A DNA stretch of 64,000 bases from Rhabdonatronobacter sediminivivens (GTDB lineage Bacteria; Pseudomonadota; Alphaproteobacteria; Rhodobacterales; Rhodobacteraceae). Position 1 is the stretch's first letter. The number at the start of each line of letters is the position of its first letter. The stretch lies in assembly GCF_013415485.1 (NCBI RefSeq), contig NZ_JACBXS010000005.1, positions 1 to 64,000 of the forward strand. Direction: 5' to 3'. The notes under the pieces were generated by a model, which was not told the DNA's origin, searched no databases, and saw only the letters and a list, made by a program, of their open reading frames with translations. This document shows positions 44,521 to 53,930 of this stretch, piece after piece. Made by a program: the position numbers and the translations under genes.

Positions 44521-44591
44521 GCCCGGTCCCGGCTTTACCCCCGCAGGTGGCGCCGCTACATCTGATCCAGACCATCACGGGGGCGCGCATC

Positions 44592-45074
44592 TTGGGCGAT
44601 CTGACATTCCGGCTGGCCGGGCAGGGCGATCTGCCCGCGATCCTGGCGCTTCTGCGCGATGACCGGCTGGGTGCGGGCCGGGAGAATGCGCCTTCCGCGG
44701 CCTATGAACGCGCCTTCGCCCGGCTGCTGGATGAGCCCGACAACCATCTGATCCTGGGCGAGATCGACGCCATGGCCGTGGCGACCTATCAGCTGACCTT
44801 CATCACCGGCCTGTCGCTGGGCGCCACCCGTCGTGCGCAGATCGAAAGCGTGCGCGTGGCAGCAAGTATGCGCGGCGCGGGCATCGGAGCGCGCATGTTT
44901 GCCGATGCCGAGACCCGCGCCCGCGCTGCCGGTTGTGCGCTGCTGCAACTGACCACAAACGCCACCCGCACCGATGCGCGGGCCTTTTACGAACGCCTTG
45001 GCTTTACCCCAACCCATATCGGCTTTAAACGCCAGATAAGCCCAGCGGAGGACGCACCATGCCCGATGACCTGA
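44592..45074 (+). CDS. GNAT family N-acetyltransferase
   Basis: A 160-residue acetyltransferase. The acetyl-CoA-binding motif A ([17 protein letters not shown] near residue 95) and motif B ([16 protein letters not shown] near 135) are present. A TTG at 44592 has GGGGG 8 nt upstream and places the GNAT fold right at the start; a GTG at 44547 without a ribosome binding site is the alternative. Its end overlaps trpB by 16 nt, so it is coupled to trpB, in the place where trpF commonly lies. Confidence 0.85.
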   Translation: MGDLTFRLAGQGDLPAILALLRDDRLGAGRENAPSAAYERAFARLLDEPDNHLILGEIDAMAVATYQLTFITGLSLGATRRAQIESVRVAASMRGAGIGARMFADAETRARAAGCALLQLTTNATRTDARAFYERLGFTPTHIGFKRQISPAEDAPCPMT

Positions 45075-46285
45075 TCAACTCCTTCATGAACGGCCCCGAT
45101 GAAAAGGGCCGCTTCGGCATCTTCGGCGGGCGTTTCGTCTCGGAAACCCTCATGCCGCTGATCCTGGAGCTTGAGGCCGAATACGAACGCGCCAAGACCG
45201 ATGACAGCTTCTGGGCGCAGATGGATGATCTGTGGACCCATTACGTCGGCCGTCCCAGCCCGCTCTATTTCGCCGAACGCCTGACCGAGGATCTGGGCGG
45301 CGCGAAGATCTACATGAAGCGCGATGAGCTGAACCACACCGGCGCGCACAAGATCAACAACGTCCTGGGTCAGATCCTGCTGGCCATGCGCATGGGCAAG
45401 ACCCGGATCATCGCCGAAACCGGCGCCGGGCAGCATGGGGTGGCCACCGCCACGGTCTGCGCCCGTTTCGGGCTGAAATGCATCGTCTACATGGGCGCCC
45501 ATGACGTGGAGCGCCAGAAACCCAACGTGTTCCGCATGAAGCTGCTGGGGGCCGAGGTTGTGCCCGTCACCAGCGGCCGCGGCACCCTGAAGGACGCCAT
45601 GAATGACGCCCTGCGCGACTGGGTGACCAATGTCCGCGATACCTTCTACTGCATCGGCACGGTGGCCGGTCCGCACCCCTATCCGGCCATGGTGCGGGAT
45701 TTCCAGTCGATCATCGGCAAGGAGGTGCGCACCCAGATGATGGAGCGCGAAGGCCGCCTGCCGGATTCGCTGGTGGCCGCCATCGGCGGTGGCTCAAACG
45801 CCATGGGGCTGTTTCACCCGTTCCTGGATGATCCTTCGGTGCGCATCATCGGGGTCGAGGCCGGGGGCAAGGGCGTCGACGACCGCATGGAGCATTGCGC
45901 CTCGCTCACCGGTGGGCGCCCGGGCGTGCTGCATGGCAACCGCACCTATCTGTTGCAGGACGCCGACGGCCAGATCCTCGAAGGCCATTCCATCAGCGCG
46001 GGGCTGGATTACCCCGGCATCGGCCCGGAACATTCCTGGCTACATGAAACCGGCCGCGCCGAATATGTCTCCATCACCGATGACGAGGCGCTGGCCGCCT
46101 TCCAGCGCTGCTGCGCGCTTGAAGGGATCATCCCGGCGCTGGAGCCCAGCCACGCGCTGGCCCATGTGATCAAGATCGCGCCCACCCTCCCTGCCGACCA
46201 CCTGCTGGTGATGAACATGTGCGGGCGGGGCGACAAGGACATCTTCACCGTCGCCCGCCACCTGGGCTTCGACATGGAGGGCTGA
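45059..46285 (+). CDS. trpB: Tryptophan synthase beta chain
   Basis: PLP enzyme that joins indole and serine, working with TrpA. The 408-residue product is full length. The PLP lysine is in [13 protein letters not shown] near residue 95, and the catalytic glutamate lies in ETGAGQHG near 120. GGGSNAMG near 240 binds the phosphate. GGAGG is 7 nt before the ATG. trpA and trpF are not adjacent downstream or upstream in the window. Confidence 0.97.
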   Translation: MPDDLINSFMNGPDEKGRFGIFGGRFVSETLMPLILELEAEYERAKTDDSFWAQMDDLWTHYVGRPSPLYFAERLTEDLGGAKIYMKRDELNHTGAHKINNVLGQILLAMRMGKTRIIAETGAGQHGVATATVCARFGLKCIVYMGAHDVERQKPNVFRMKLLGAEVVPVTSGRGTLKDAMNDALRDWVTNVRDTFYCIGTVAGPHPYPAMVRDFQSIIGKEVRTQMMEREGRLPDSLVAAIGGGSNAMGLFHPFLDDPSVRIIGVEAGGKGVDDRMEHCASLTGGRPGVLHGNRTYLLQDADGQILEGHSISAGLDYPGIGPEHSWLHETGRAEYVSITDDEALAAFQRCCALEGIIPALEPSHALAHVIKIAPTLPADHLLVMNMCGRGDKDIFTVARHLGFDMEG

Positions 46286-46355
46286 AAGCGCCCCTGACCC
46301 CAGCCCGCCCCCGCCACCCTTGCGCCGGGGCGCGCGCCCCCTGCGACATCCCCGT

Positions 46356-47495
46356 TCAGGCCGCGCCGCGCGGCAGGGGCGTGGCATGGGCGTCATAGTC
46401 TGACCAATCCTCGATATCGGGATAGAACCGCCGCCGCCAGGCCCGCACCCTGGGGTTCATGAACCGCCGCCACAGGGGCGGGATCATCGCCAGTGTGGTC
46501 AGCGCGGGATAGCCATAGGGCAGTTGCGGGGCCTCATCCTCGGTATAGGTCTGCAACAGCGGGAAGCGGCGCTCGGGCTTGTAATGATGGTCCGAATGGC
46601 GCTGCAGGTTGATCATCAGCCAGTTCGAGGCCCGGTGCGCCGCGTTCCAGCTGTGATGCGGACGCACAGGCTCATAGCGCCCGTCGCCCAGATGCCGCCG
46701 GGTCAGACCGTAATGCTCGATGTAATTGGTCAGCTCCAGCTGCCAGATGGCGATGAAGGCCTGCCACACAAACAGTCCCAGCCCCGCCCAGCCGCCGATC
46801 CAGAACGCCAGCGCCAGAAACCCGCCCTGCAGCGCGGCGTAGCGCCAGAACGGGTTGCGCCCGTGCCAGGCAGGAAGGCCGCGCCGCGCCAGCATTGCCG
46901 CCTCGGCCCGCCAGGCCGAAGGCGGGCAATCCCGCAAAACCCGCCAGAAATAGGCCTGAAACCCCTCGCCCAAACGCGCCGTCACCGGATCGCGCGGGGT
47001 GCCGACCCAGGAATGATGCACCAGCAGATGCTCGGACCGGAAATGACTGTAGAGCACCGAGGCCAGCAGCAAATCCCCCAGCCAGCGCTCCAGCCTGGTG
47101 CGCTGGTGCAGCAGCTCATGGGAATACACAATGCCGATCACCCCGGACATGACCCCCACGCCAAAGAACAGCGCCAGCACCTCGAACCAGTGCAGGTGAT
47201 CGGTGACCGACACCCACCACAGCGCGCCAAAGATCACCACAAACTGCACCGGAAACCAGATCAGCGTGATCGCCCGGTACCAGAACAGATCCGACAGCGG
47301 CGTCTCCACATCCGCGTTGTCCTCGTTCAGCCCGGTCAGGAAATCCATCAGCGTGAACACGCCCCAGCCATAGACCGGCATCGCCAGCAGCCACCAGCCG
47401 CCCCAGTGCGCGGCCGCCGTGATCAGGGGCAGAAACCCCAGGCTGACCCAGAAGGGCAGCGCGGCGCTCAACTTGCGGAAGGTCTCCGGGGTCAT
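46356..47495 (-). CDS. alkB: Alkane 1-monooxygenase (AlkB-type)
   Basis: Membrane diiron hydroxylase for the terminal carbon of alkanes, 379 aa. All histidine boxes are present: HELLH near residue 127, HLLVHH near 157, and LQRHSDHH near 303. The NYIEHYG signature lies near 257. Six hydrophobic segments are visible. No rubredoxin, rubredoxin reductase or alkane regulator gene lies nearby. An AlkB-like xylene or fatty-acyl hydroxylase is a possible alternative. It is convergent with trpB. Confidence 0.9.
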   Translation of the reverse strand: MTPETFRKLSAALPFWVSLGFLPLITAAAHWGGWWLLAMPVYGWGVFTLMDFLTGLNEDNADVETPLSDLFWYRAITLIWFPVQFVVIFGALWWVSVTDHLHWFEVLALFFGVGVMSGVIGIVYSHELLHQRTRLERWLGDLLLASVLYSHFRSEHLLVHHSWVGTPRDPVTARLGEGFQAYFWRVLRDCPPSAWRAEAAMLARRGLPAWHGRNPFWRYAALQGGFLALAFWIGGWAGLGLFVWQAFIAIWQLELTNYIEHYGLTRRHLGDGRYEPVRPHHSWNAAHRASNWLMINLQRHSDHHYKPERRFPLLQTYTEDEAPQLPYGYPALTTLAMIPPLWRRFMNPRVRAWRRRFYPDIEDWSDYDAHATPLPRGAA

Positions 47496-47575
47496 GGGCA
47501 GCGAACCTGTGGTGGACAGTTCTGATCATATAGCGCAGCACGGGCGCCAATGCAGCCCCGCCGCGCTGCGACAGT

Positions 47576-48076
47576 TCAGCGTCTTCTGTCTCCCACCAGC
47601 TCCTCCATCAGATCCGGCTGCACCACCTCGATCCAGTAGCCGTCCGGGTCCTTGATAAAGGCAATCTCCTTCATCCCGCCCTCGCCAAGCTTCTTCTGAA
47701 AGGTCACGCCCATGCGCTCGAACCGCGCGCAGGCGGCGACAATATCGGGCACGGCAATACAGATATGGCCGAAACCCTTGGGGTCGGAATTGCCCGAATG
47801 CATCTCGGTGTCATCGCCCTCGGTGCCCCAGTTATGGGTCAGCTCCAGCAACCCCGCGCGCGAGAATGTCGCCGCCACCGACCCGTCCGCAGGCTCGGAA
47901 TGCCCCCGCGCCTGCAGGAAATAGAGCGAGAACCGCGCCTCATCGAAATCCAGCCGTGTGATCAGCCGGAACCCCAGCACCTGCTCGTAGAATTGCAGCG
48001 ACCGCACCGGCTCCTTGATCCGCAGCATGGTATGGGTCAGCACGAACTGTTCGGTTTCCTTCAGGTCATCCTGCAT
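47576..48076 (-). CDS. gloA: Lactoylglutathione lyase (glyoxalase I)
   Basis: Converts the methylglyoxal-glutathione hemithioacetal to S-lactoylglutathione. The 166-residue protein has the four metal ligands in the usual places: H in THTMLRIK near residue 15, E in LLELTHNWG near 84, H in GFGHICIAV near 107, and E in YWIEVVQ near 153. AAGGAG lies 7 nt before the ATG at 48076; the longer frame upstream is unsupported. Confidence 0.94.
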   Translation of the reverse strand: MQDDLKETEQFVLTHTMLRIKEPVRSLQFYEQVLGFRLITRLDFDEARFSLYFLQARGHSEPADGSVAATFSRAGLLELTHNWGTEGDDTEMHSGNSDPKGFGHICIAVPDIVAACARFERMGVTFQKKLGEGGMKEIAFIKDPDGYWIEVVQPDLMEELVGDRRR

Positions 48077-48386
48077 CGCATCTCTCCTTGATCTTGTCCC
48101 CAACAACGCCGAAGCCCCGTGTCCGGCTTCGTCACGCCACCGCGATAGCGCAGCCGGTTGCCGCTGCGCAACCCGGCACCCTGGCAACGGGGCGCCACGC
48201 CTGCCGCATATGGCAACCGCGCGCGCCAGCGCGCCCGGCCCAACGCCGGGCTGCGCGGCTTGCCGCGTCTGCCCGGGGGCGGGAGCGCCCCCTGCCACGG
48301 GCGCGTCGCTGCCTTGCACAGGGCAGGGCTGGAACCTCAACGTGGCCGTTGCGTTTTCCTTGCGCAACCGATGATCGGAGACAGCA
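48077..48386. other. 310-bp divergent gap with GC hairpins
   Basis: No gene is supported. The gap holds the 5' regions of gloA (minus) and the glutaredoxin-MauE gene (plus). Two stem-loops are seen: GAAGCC/GGCTTC at 48111-48130 and a 7-bp GCCCGGC/GCCGGGC stem at 48233-48251. They may be degenerate members of intergenic repeats. Promoters could not be defined. Confidence 0.4.
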
Positions 48387-49154
48387 GTGCCAGCAGCAAC
48401 AGCTCCCGAAGCCACGCTCTACCGGATGAAAATGTCGGATCATCTCTGCCCGCACGGGCTGAAAACCCTCGATCTGCTGCGCCGCGAGGGGTTCTCGGTG
48501 GCCGACCACCCGCTGACTTCGCGCGCCGAGATCGATGCCTTCAAGGCCCGTCATGATGTCGACACCACGCCGCAGGTCTTCATCAAGGGCCAGCGGATCG
48601 GCGGATACGAGGATCTCCTCCGCCATCTGGGCAAACCCGTCCCGGACCCCGAGGCCGTCAGCTACCGGCCCGTGATCGCGCTCTTTGCCATGGCCGGCGC
48701 CATGGCGCTGGCGGTCAGTTGGGCCAGTCAGGGGCGGCTTGCCACCATTGCCGCCGCCGAATGGTTCATTGCCCTCTCCATGTGCCTTCTTGCGCTCCAG
48801 AAACTCAAGGATATCGACGGCTTCGCCACGATGTTCCTCAACTACGACCTGCTGGCGCAGCGCTGGGTGCGCTACGGTCATGTCTATCCTTTTGCCGAAG
48901 GGCTGGCCGGGGTGCTGATGGCGGCGGGCGCGTTGATGTGGATATCGGTGCCCGTGGCGCTGTTCATCGGCACCATCGGCGCGGTGTCGGTGGTCAAGGC
49001 CGTCTATATCGACCGGCGCGCGTTGAAATGTGCCTGTGTCGGCGGCGACAGCAAGGTGCCGCTGGGGTTCGTATCCCTGACCGAGAACCTGATGATGATC
49101 GGCATGGCCGTATGGATGCTGCTCAAGCCCGCCGGGATCGGCATCGGTCAGTGA
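48387..49154 (+). CDS. Glutaredoxin-like domain fused to a MauE/DoxX-like membrane domain
   Basis: A 255-residue fusion protein. Residues ~8-85 form a glutaredoxin fold with DHLCPHG in place of the usual CPYC and a normal cis-proline/glutathione region (TTPQVFIKGQRIGGYEDL, near 60-77). Residues ~90-250 hold four to five membrane spans of the MauE/methylamine utilisation type. They end in a KCACVGG segment that could be a second redox site. GTG at 48387 is preferred, since GGAG lies 6 nt upstream. The protein probably moves reducing equivalents across or at the inner membrane; partners are unknown. Confidence 0.8.
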   Translation: MPAATAPEATLYRMKMSDHLCPHGLKTLDLLRREGFSVADHPLTSRAEIDAFKARHDVDTTPQVFIKGQRIGGYEDLLRHLGKPVPDPEAVSYRPVIALFAMAGAMALAVSWASQGRLATIAAAEWFIALSMCLLALQKLKDIDGFATMFLNYDLLAQRWVRYGHVYPFAEGLAGVLMAAGALMWISVPVALFIGTIGAVSVVKAVYIDRRALKCACVGGDSKVPLGFVSLTENLMMIGMAVWMLLKPAGIGIGQ

Positions 49155-49170
49155 TCGAACGGAGACGAAA

Positions 49171-49199
49171 AAACCCCGGATCGCTGCGATCCGGGGTTT
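49171..49199. terminator. Bidirectional Rho-independent terminator
   Basis: A perfect stem (AAACCCCGGATCGC pairing with GCGATCCGGGGTTT) is flanked by an A-run on the left, which reads as TTTTTT for the minus-strand ftsH transcript, and TTTG on the right for the plus-strand gene. It ends both transcripts. Confidence 0.9.
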
Positions 49200-49223
49200 G
49201 TCTGTCTTTCATGATCCTGGCGC

Positions 49224-51140
49224 TCAGCTCTGCGGCTCGGGTTCCAGGCCGCTGTCACCCTCGCCGCGCTTGCGCGGGCGGGTCTTCGGGATGGATGCGA
49301 CCGATGGCGTCCCGCCCGAGGGTTCGTCATCCTGATCATCGCGCCCGATAGGCTCCCCCCTCATCACGCGGGTAATCTCGGGGCCGGTCAGGGTCTCATA
49401 CTCCAGCAGCCCCTGCGCCAGACGCTCCAGATCGTCGCGCTTCTCGGTGAGGATCTTCTTGGCGGTCTCATAGCCCTCGTTGATGATGTCGCGCACCTTG
49501 TCGTCGATCATCTTCTGCGTCATGCCCGAGTGGTTGGACCCGCCACCATAGGCGCCCAGATAGGATTGCTGTTCATTGGCGTAATCCACATGGCCCAGTT
49601 CGGGGTCAAAGCCGAATTGCGTCACCATGGCGCGGGCGATCTTGGTCACCTGCTGGATGTCGCTGGCCGCGCCCGAGGTCACGTTCTCAGTGCCAAAGAC
49701 CAGTTCCTCGGCCACCCGGCCGCCCATGGCCATGGCGATCTTGGACTTGTACTTGGTGTAGGTCACCGAAAGCTGGTCACGTTCCGGCAAGGACAGCACC
49801 AGACCCAGCGCGCGCCCGCGGGGGATGATGGTCGCCTTGTGGATCGGGTCATGCTGGGGCACGTTCAGCCCCACGACCGCGTGCCCGGCCTCGTGATAGG
49901 CGGTCAGCTTCTTCTCATCCTCGGACATGACCATGGAGCGGCGTTCGGACCCCATCATCACCTTGTCCTTGGCGTTTTCGAAATCCTCCATGATCACGAA
50001 GCGCCGGTTGCCACGGGCGGCCATAAGCGCGGCCTCGTTCACCAGGTTGGCCAGATCCGCGCCCGAGAAGCCCGGAGTGCCCCGCGCGATGATGCGCAGG
50101 TCCACGTTGGGGCCCAGCGGCACCTTGCGGGCGTGCACGCCCAGGATGCGTTCACGGCCCTTGATGTCAGGGTTGGGCACCTGCACCTGACGGTCGAAGC
50201 GGCCGGGGCGCAGCAGCGCCGGGTCCAGCACATCGGGGCGGTTGGTGGCCGCAACGATGATGATGCCTTCGTTGGCCTCGAACCCGTCCATTTCCACCAG
50301 AAGCTGGTTCAGCGTCTGTTCGCGCTCATCATTGCCGCCGCCATAGCCAACGCCACGCGAGCGGCCCACGGCGTCGATCTCATCGATGAAGACGATGCAG
50401 GGGGCGTTTTTCTTGGCCTGCTCGAACATGTCGCGCACGCGGGACGCACCGACACCCACGAACATTTCCACGAAATCCGAGCCCGAGATGGTGAAGAAGG
50501 GCACCCCGGCCTCGCCTGCAATAGCGCGGGCCAGCAGCGTCTTGCCGGTGCCCGGAGGGCCGACCAGCAGCGCCCCCTTTGGGATTTTCCCGCCCAGGCG
50601 GCTGAATTTCTGCGGGTTGCGCAGGAATTCGACGATCTCTTCCAACTCGTCCTTGGCCTCGTCGATGCCGGCCACGTCATCAAATGTCACGCGTCCGTGC
50701 TTTTCGGTCAGCAGTTTCGCCTTGGACTTGCCGAAACCCATGGCGCCGCCACGTCCGCCGCCCTGCATCCGGTTCATGAAGAAGATCCAGATGCCGATCA
50801 GCAGCAGGAAGGGCAGCCACAGGGTCAGCGCCGACAGGAAGCCGGACTGCTGCTGGGGCCGGGCCTCGATGGGGATGTTGTTGTCCAGAAGCCGCTGGGT
50901 CAGGCCTGCGTCCTCGGGCTTGATGGTGCTGTATTGCTGGCCGTCAGCCCCAACGAAGATCACCTGCTCACCATCGAGCGTGACGCGGTTCACATCGCCT
51001 TGCTGCACGCGTTCGATGAAGTCGGAATAAGTGACCGAACGGGCCGAATTGGTGCCCTGGCCGCCGCTGAACATGTTGAACAGCATGACCATCAGCAGAA
51101 ACAGAACGATCCAGAATGCGAAATTTCGCGCGTTGCCCAC
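49224..51140 (-). CDS. ftsH: ATP-dependent zinc metalloprotease FtsH
   Basis: Membrane AAA+ protease that degrades membrane and regulatory proteins. The 638-residue product has two N-terminal membrane helices (~8-28 and ~102-122) flanking a periplasmic domain. Walker A GPPGTGKT lies near residue 194, Walker [10 protein letters not shown] near 252, the second region of homology near 300-318, and the zinc motif HEAGH near 418. The GTG at 51140 has AGGAGG 6 nt upstream; the longer frame from 51191 is unlikely. It follows tilS on the same strand. Confidence 0.96.
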   Translation of the reverse strand: MGNARNFAFWIVLFLLMVMLFNMFSGGQGTNSARSVTYSDFIERVQQGDVNRVTLDGEQVIFVGADGQQYSTIKPEDAGLTQRLLDNNIPIEARPQQQSGFLSALTLWLPFLLLIGIWIFFMNRMQGGGRGGAMGFGKSKAKLLTEKHGRVTFDDVAGIDEAKDELEEIVEFLRNPQKFSRLGGKIPKGALLVGPPGTGKTLLARAIAGEAGVPFFTISGSDFVEMFVGVGASRVRDMFEQAKKNAPCIVFIDEIDAVGRSRGVGYGGGNDEREQTLNQLLVEMDGFEANEGIIIVAATNRPDVLDPALLRPGRFDRQVQVPNPDIKGRERILGVHARKVPLGPNVDLRIIARGTPGFSGADLANLVNEAALMAARGNRRFVIMEDFENAKDKVMMGSERRSMVMSEDEKKLTAYHEAGHAVVGLNVPQHDPIHKATIIPRGRALGLVLSLPERDQLSVTYTKYKSKIAMAMGGRVAEELVFGTENVTSGAASDIQQVTKIARAMVTQFGFDPELGHVDYANEQQSYLGAYGGGSNHSGMTQKMIDDKVRDIINEGYETAKKILTEKRDDLERLAQGLLEYETLTGPEITRVMRGEPIGRDDQDDEPSGGTPSVASIPKTRPRKRGEGDSGLEPEPQS

Positions 51141-51214
51141 GGGGCGCCTCCTGTAAGAGCGGAAGCCGGAGCGGTCCGGCAGTTGTGTCAAACATAGAGA
51201 TTACGCCGCCGCGA

Positions 51215-52471
51215 TCAATGCGATAATGCCCCGCGCAGAAGGTCGAGCGGGCCCTGACGGCAGGATGCACGCCATCGTGACCCCGGATCGGCAAGGGGGG
51301 CGGCCACCAGTTCGGTGCCGCGCCAGACCGCCGGTGAGGCCATGAGCGAGCTTTGCGGCAGAGTTGGCGCGGCGGCCACGGGCAGCCGGTCGATGGCCCG
51401 GCCCAATGCGCGGATGCTGTGGCCGGTGGCAGGCGTGCCGGGCGGCGGATGAAGCCGCCAGCGTCCATCCCAGAGGGCATCGACCGGGGTGCAAAGCCCT
51501 GCAACCGCTTTCCATTCCCGCGCAATGCGAAGGGTTCGCGGCTGCCAGGTGAGCAGGCAGCCATGGAGTGTGGCGCGTGTGGGGGCGGCCAGCGCGCGGC
51601 GCAGGGCCTGAAGACGGGGGCGGTAGGGCTGGCCCGAAAGCGCGCAGAGGAGCTGCGCCACCAGCCGCTCGCGCAGCTCCTGGGGCAGGGCCTCCAGCCC
51701 GGCGCGGTCCAGCAGCGCATCGCCCGCCTGCATGCGCAGGATGCCGCCGCCCGCATCCAGCGCGGCCTGCGACAGCGCGTCGCGCGCCTGGGCCATCTGC
51801 CCGGCGCTGCGGGCTAGCCGGGCGGGGTCCAGCCCCAGTTGGGCCATTGCGCGGCGCGTGCGTGCGCGGGCAAAGCGCGGATCGGCATTCGTGGGGTCTT
51901 CGGCCCAGTCGGCACCGCATCCGCGCAGCACCTCCCTCAGGGCTTCGCGCCGGGTGGTCAGCAGGGGGCGCAGCCAGGTGATGCCCCCCCAGCGGCGGGC
52001 GGGCGCCATGCCGGCCAGGCCGTCCACGCCAGATCCGCGCGCGATCCGCATCAGCAGGGTTTCGGCCTGATCCTCCAATGTGTGGCCCAGCGCAACCGCC
52101 TGCACGCCACGCTCTTGCGCCCAGGCCGCAATCAGGCTGCGCCGGGCCTGACGGGCGGCATCCATGAGATTGCCGCGCGCGCGCGCGCCTTGCCAGTGCA
52201 GTGTGTCATGGGCCAGTCCAAGGCGCGCGGCCAGGGCTGCCGCGGCGGCGATCTCGGCGCGGCTTTCGGGGCGCAGGCCGTGGTTCACGCTGACGGCGGC
52301 CAGGGCAATCCCGTGCCGGGCGGCCCATTCGGCCATCAGCACCATCAGCGCCATCGAGTCCCCGCCGCCCGAGACGGCAATGCCGACCGGCCCACCCGGC
52401 TGCGGGCCGAGCGCGGCGCGCAGCGCGGTTTCCAGCGCGGCCTGCGGGGGGCTGGGGTCTGCAGGGGTCAT
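51215..52471 (-). CDS. tilS: tRNA(Ile)-lysidine synthase
   Basis: Modifies C34 of tRNA-Ile(CAU) to lysidine, so that it reads AUA. The PP-loop SGGGDS is near residue 33, with the VSVNHGLRPES segment near 60. The 418-residue length suits the family, with a C-terminal substrate-binding domain. The ATG at 52471 is chosen because it directly precedes the ATP-binding domain. It sits between cpoB and ftsH, a common order in alphaproteobacteria. Confidence 0.93.
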   Translation of the reverse strand: MTPADPSPPQAALETALRAALGPQPGGPVGIAVSGGGDSMALMVLMAEWAARHGIALAAVSVNHGLRPESRAEIAAAAALAARLGLAHDTLHWQGARARGNLMDAARQARRSLIAAWAQERGVQAVALGHTLEDQAETLLMRIARGSGVDGLAGMAPARRWGGITWLRPLLTTRREALREVLRGCGADWAEDPTNADPRFARARTRRAMAQLGLDPARLARSAGQMAQARDALSQAALDAGGGILRMQAGDALLDRAGLEALPQELRERLVAQLLCALSGQPYRPRLQALRRALAAPTRATLHGCLLTWQPRTLRIAREWKAVAGLCTPVDALWDGRWRLHPPPGTPATGHSIRALGRAIDRLPVAAAPTLPQSSLMASPAVWRGTELVAAPLADPGSRWRASCRQGPLDLLRGALSH

Positions 52472-52505
52472 CCGCCCGCCGCCCCCGGGTGGCGGGTGGG
52501 CGCGC

Positions 52506-53333
52506 TCACCCGCAGGACAGGCGCGCGAAGGCCTCGCGCCCGCGCGCCTCCTCGTCACTGCCGGGGAACCTGTCCGAGAGCTCTTCGAACATCACGCAGG
52601 CTTCGGCGGTTTCGCCCAGTTCGGCCAGCGCCTCGCCCAGGGCCAGCAGGGCGGCGGGGGCGTGGCGGCCCTGGGGCGCGGCGGTAAAGAGGTTCAGATA
52701 GGTCCGGGCGGCATCGCCTGTGGCGCCACGGGCGCGATGGGCCTCACCCAGGCGCAGTTGCGCCTGCTCTGTCATGGGGCCGCCGGGATAGGCCTCAAGG
52801 AAGGCTTTCAGGGCCTCGGCGGCCTCATCGGCGCGGCCGTCCTCCAGCAAGGCCACCGCCTGGTCAAAGGTGCGCTGCTCGTCGGCGGCCATCAGCGGCG
52901 CATCAGCCTCTGCTTCCGGGGCGCTTTCGGGGGTGGTGGTCTGCCCCGGCAGCGACAGGTCCACACCGCCCAGCGGCGGGGTGGTGCCCAGTTGCGTGGG
53001 GTCGCCGCCTTCAAGCTCCACCAGCCGGAATTCGATATCGCCCAGGCGGTTGGTGGCATCCCGGACGATCTGGCGGATGCGGAAATCCAGCTCCTCGGCC
53101 TGCCCGGTCAGGCGCGAAAGCGCGGCTTCGATCCGGTCGATCCGCTCCAGCGTGTCGCCATCGACCGCGGGCGGGCTGCTGCCGTCGCCCGGCAGAAGCT
53201 CGGCGCGCAGGCGGGCCATGTCGGTGGCCAGGCGCTCGACCTCAACCCGAAGGTCGGCAAGGGTGTCAGCGCGCGCGGGGGTGGTCAGTGCCACCCCCGC
53301 CACCGCCAGCAGGATCACAAGGCCCCGGCGCAT
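52506..53333 (-). CDS. cpoB: Cell division coordinator CpoB (YbgF)
   Basis: Periplasmic Tol-associated protein, 275 aa, that links envelope constriction to peptidoglycan synthesis. A signal peptide spans 1-22, a coiled-coil stretch ~25-100, a P/T/E-rich linker ~110-150, and three TPRs at ~155-270. The ATG at 53333 begins the signal sequence. It lies 7 nt after pal. Confidence 0.9.
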   Translation of the reverse strand: MRRGLVILLAVAGVALTTPARADTLADLRVEVERLATDMARLRAELLPGDGSSPPAVDGDTLERIDRIEAALSRLTGQAEELDFRIRQIVRDATNRLGDIEFRLVELEGGDPTQLGTTPPLGGVDLSLPGQTTTPESAPEAEADAPLMAADEQRTFDQAVALLEDGRADEAAEALKAFLEAYPGGPMTEQAQLRLGEAHRARGATGDAARTYLNLFTAAPQGRHAPAALLALGEALAELGETAEACVMFEELSDRFPGSDEEARGREAFARLSCG

Positions 53334-53340
53334 GGCAGCC

Positions 53341-53868
53341 TCAGCCCGCCAGACCGGTGGACACAACGGTCACCGCCCGGCGGTTCTGGTTCCAGCAGCG
53401 CGGCTCGGGGCAGGCTTCGACCGGGCGTTCCTTGCCGTAGCTTACGGTGCGGATACGGTTGGCGCTGATGCCCTGGCTGACCAGGTATTGCATGGCCGCA
53501 TTCGCCCGGCGCGCGCCCAGGGCCACGTTGTATTCGCGGGTGCCGCGTTCGTCGGCATGGCCTTCGACCAGAATGGTGTATTGCGGGTTGGAGCTGAGCC
53601 AGCGCGCCTGCCCGGCCAGGGTCTGGCGCGCAGTGTCGTTGAGGGTGCTGGCATCGGTGTCAAAGAACACCCGGTCGCCCACGCGCTGCTGGAAATGCGC
53701 GATCGAGCTGGGGTCGTTGGGATCGCCCAGCGCGCCGCTCTGGATGCCACCGGCACCGGGGCCGAAGCCGTTGGCGTCATCCCACTGGCCGCTTCCGCCG
53801 CGGGGGTTGTTGCAGGCGGCAAGCGCCAGTGCGGCCACCACCATCAGCACTTTGGTTGTCAGGTTCAT
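53341..53868 (-). CDS. pal: Peptidoglycan-associated lipoprotein Pal
   Basis: Outer-membrane lipoprotein that binds peptidoglycan through an OmpA-like domain, 175 aa. The lipobox is LAAC (cysteine 19). The OmpA_C domain spans ~62-170 and contains VEGHADERGTREYNVALG, with the diaminopimelate-binding region, and NRIRTVSYGKERP. GAGGG lies 9 nt before the ATG. Part of the tol-pal set. Confidence 0.96.
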   Translation of the reverse strand: MNLTTKVLMVVAALALAACNNPRGGSGQWDDANGFGPGAGGIQSGALGDPNDPSSIAHFQQRVGDRVFFDTDASTLNDTARQTLAGQARWLSSNPQYTILVEGHADERGTREYNVALGARRANAAMQYLVSQGISANRIRTVSYGKERPVEACPEPRCWNQNRRAVTVVSTGLAG

Positions 53869-53930
53869 TCTGTCTTTCCCTCGTGATGCGGCGGGCTGCT
53901 CGGTGGCGGCCCTGACCGCGTTGTCATTGG

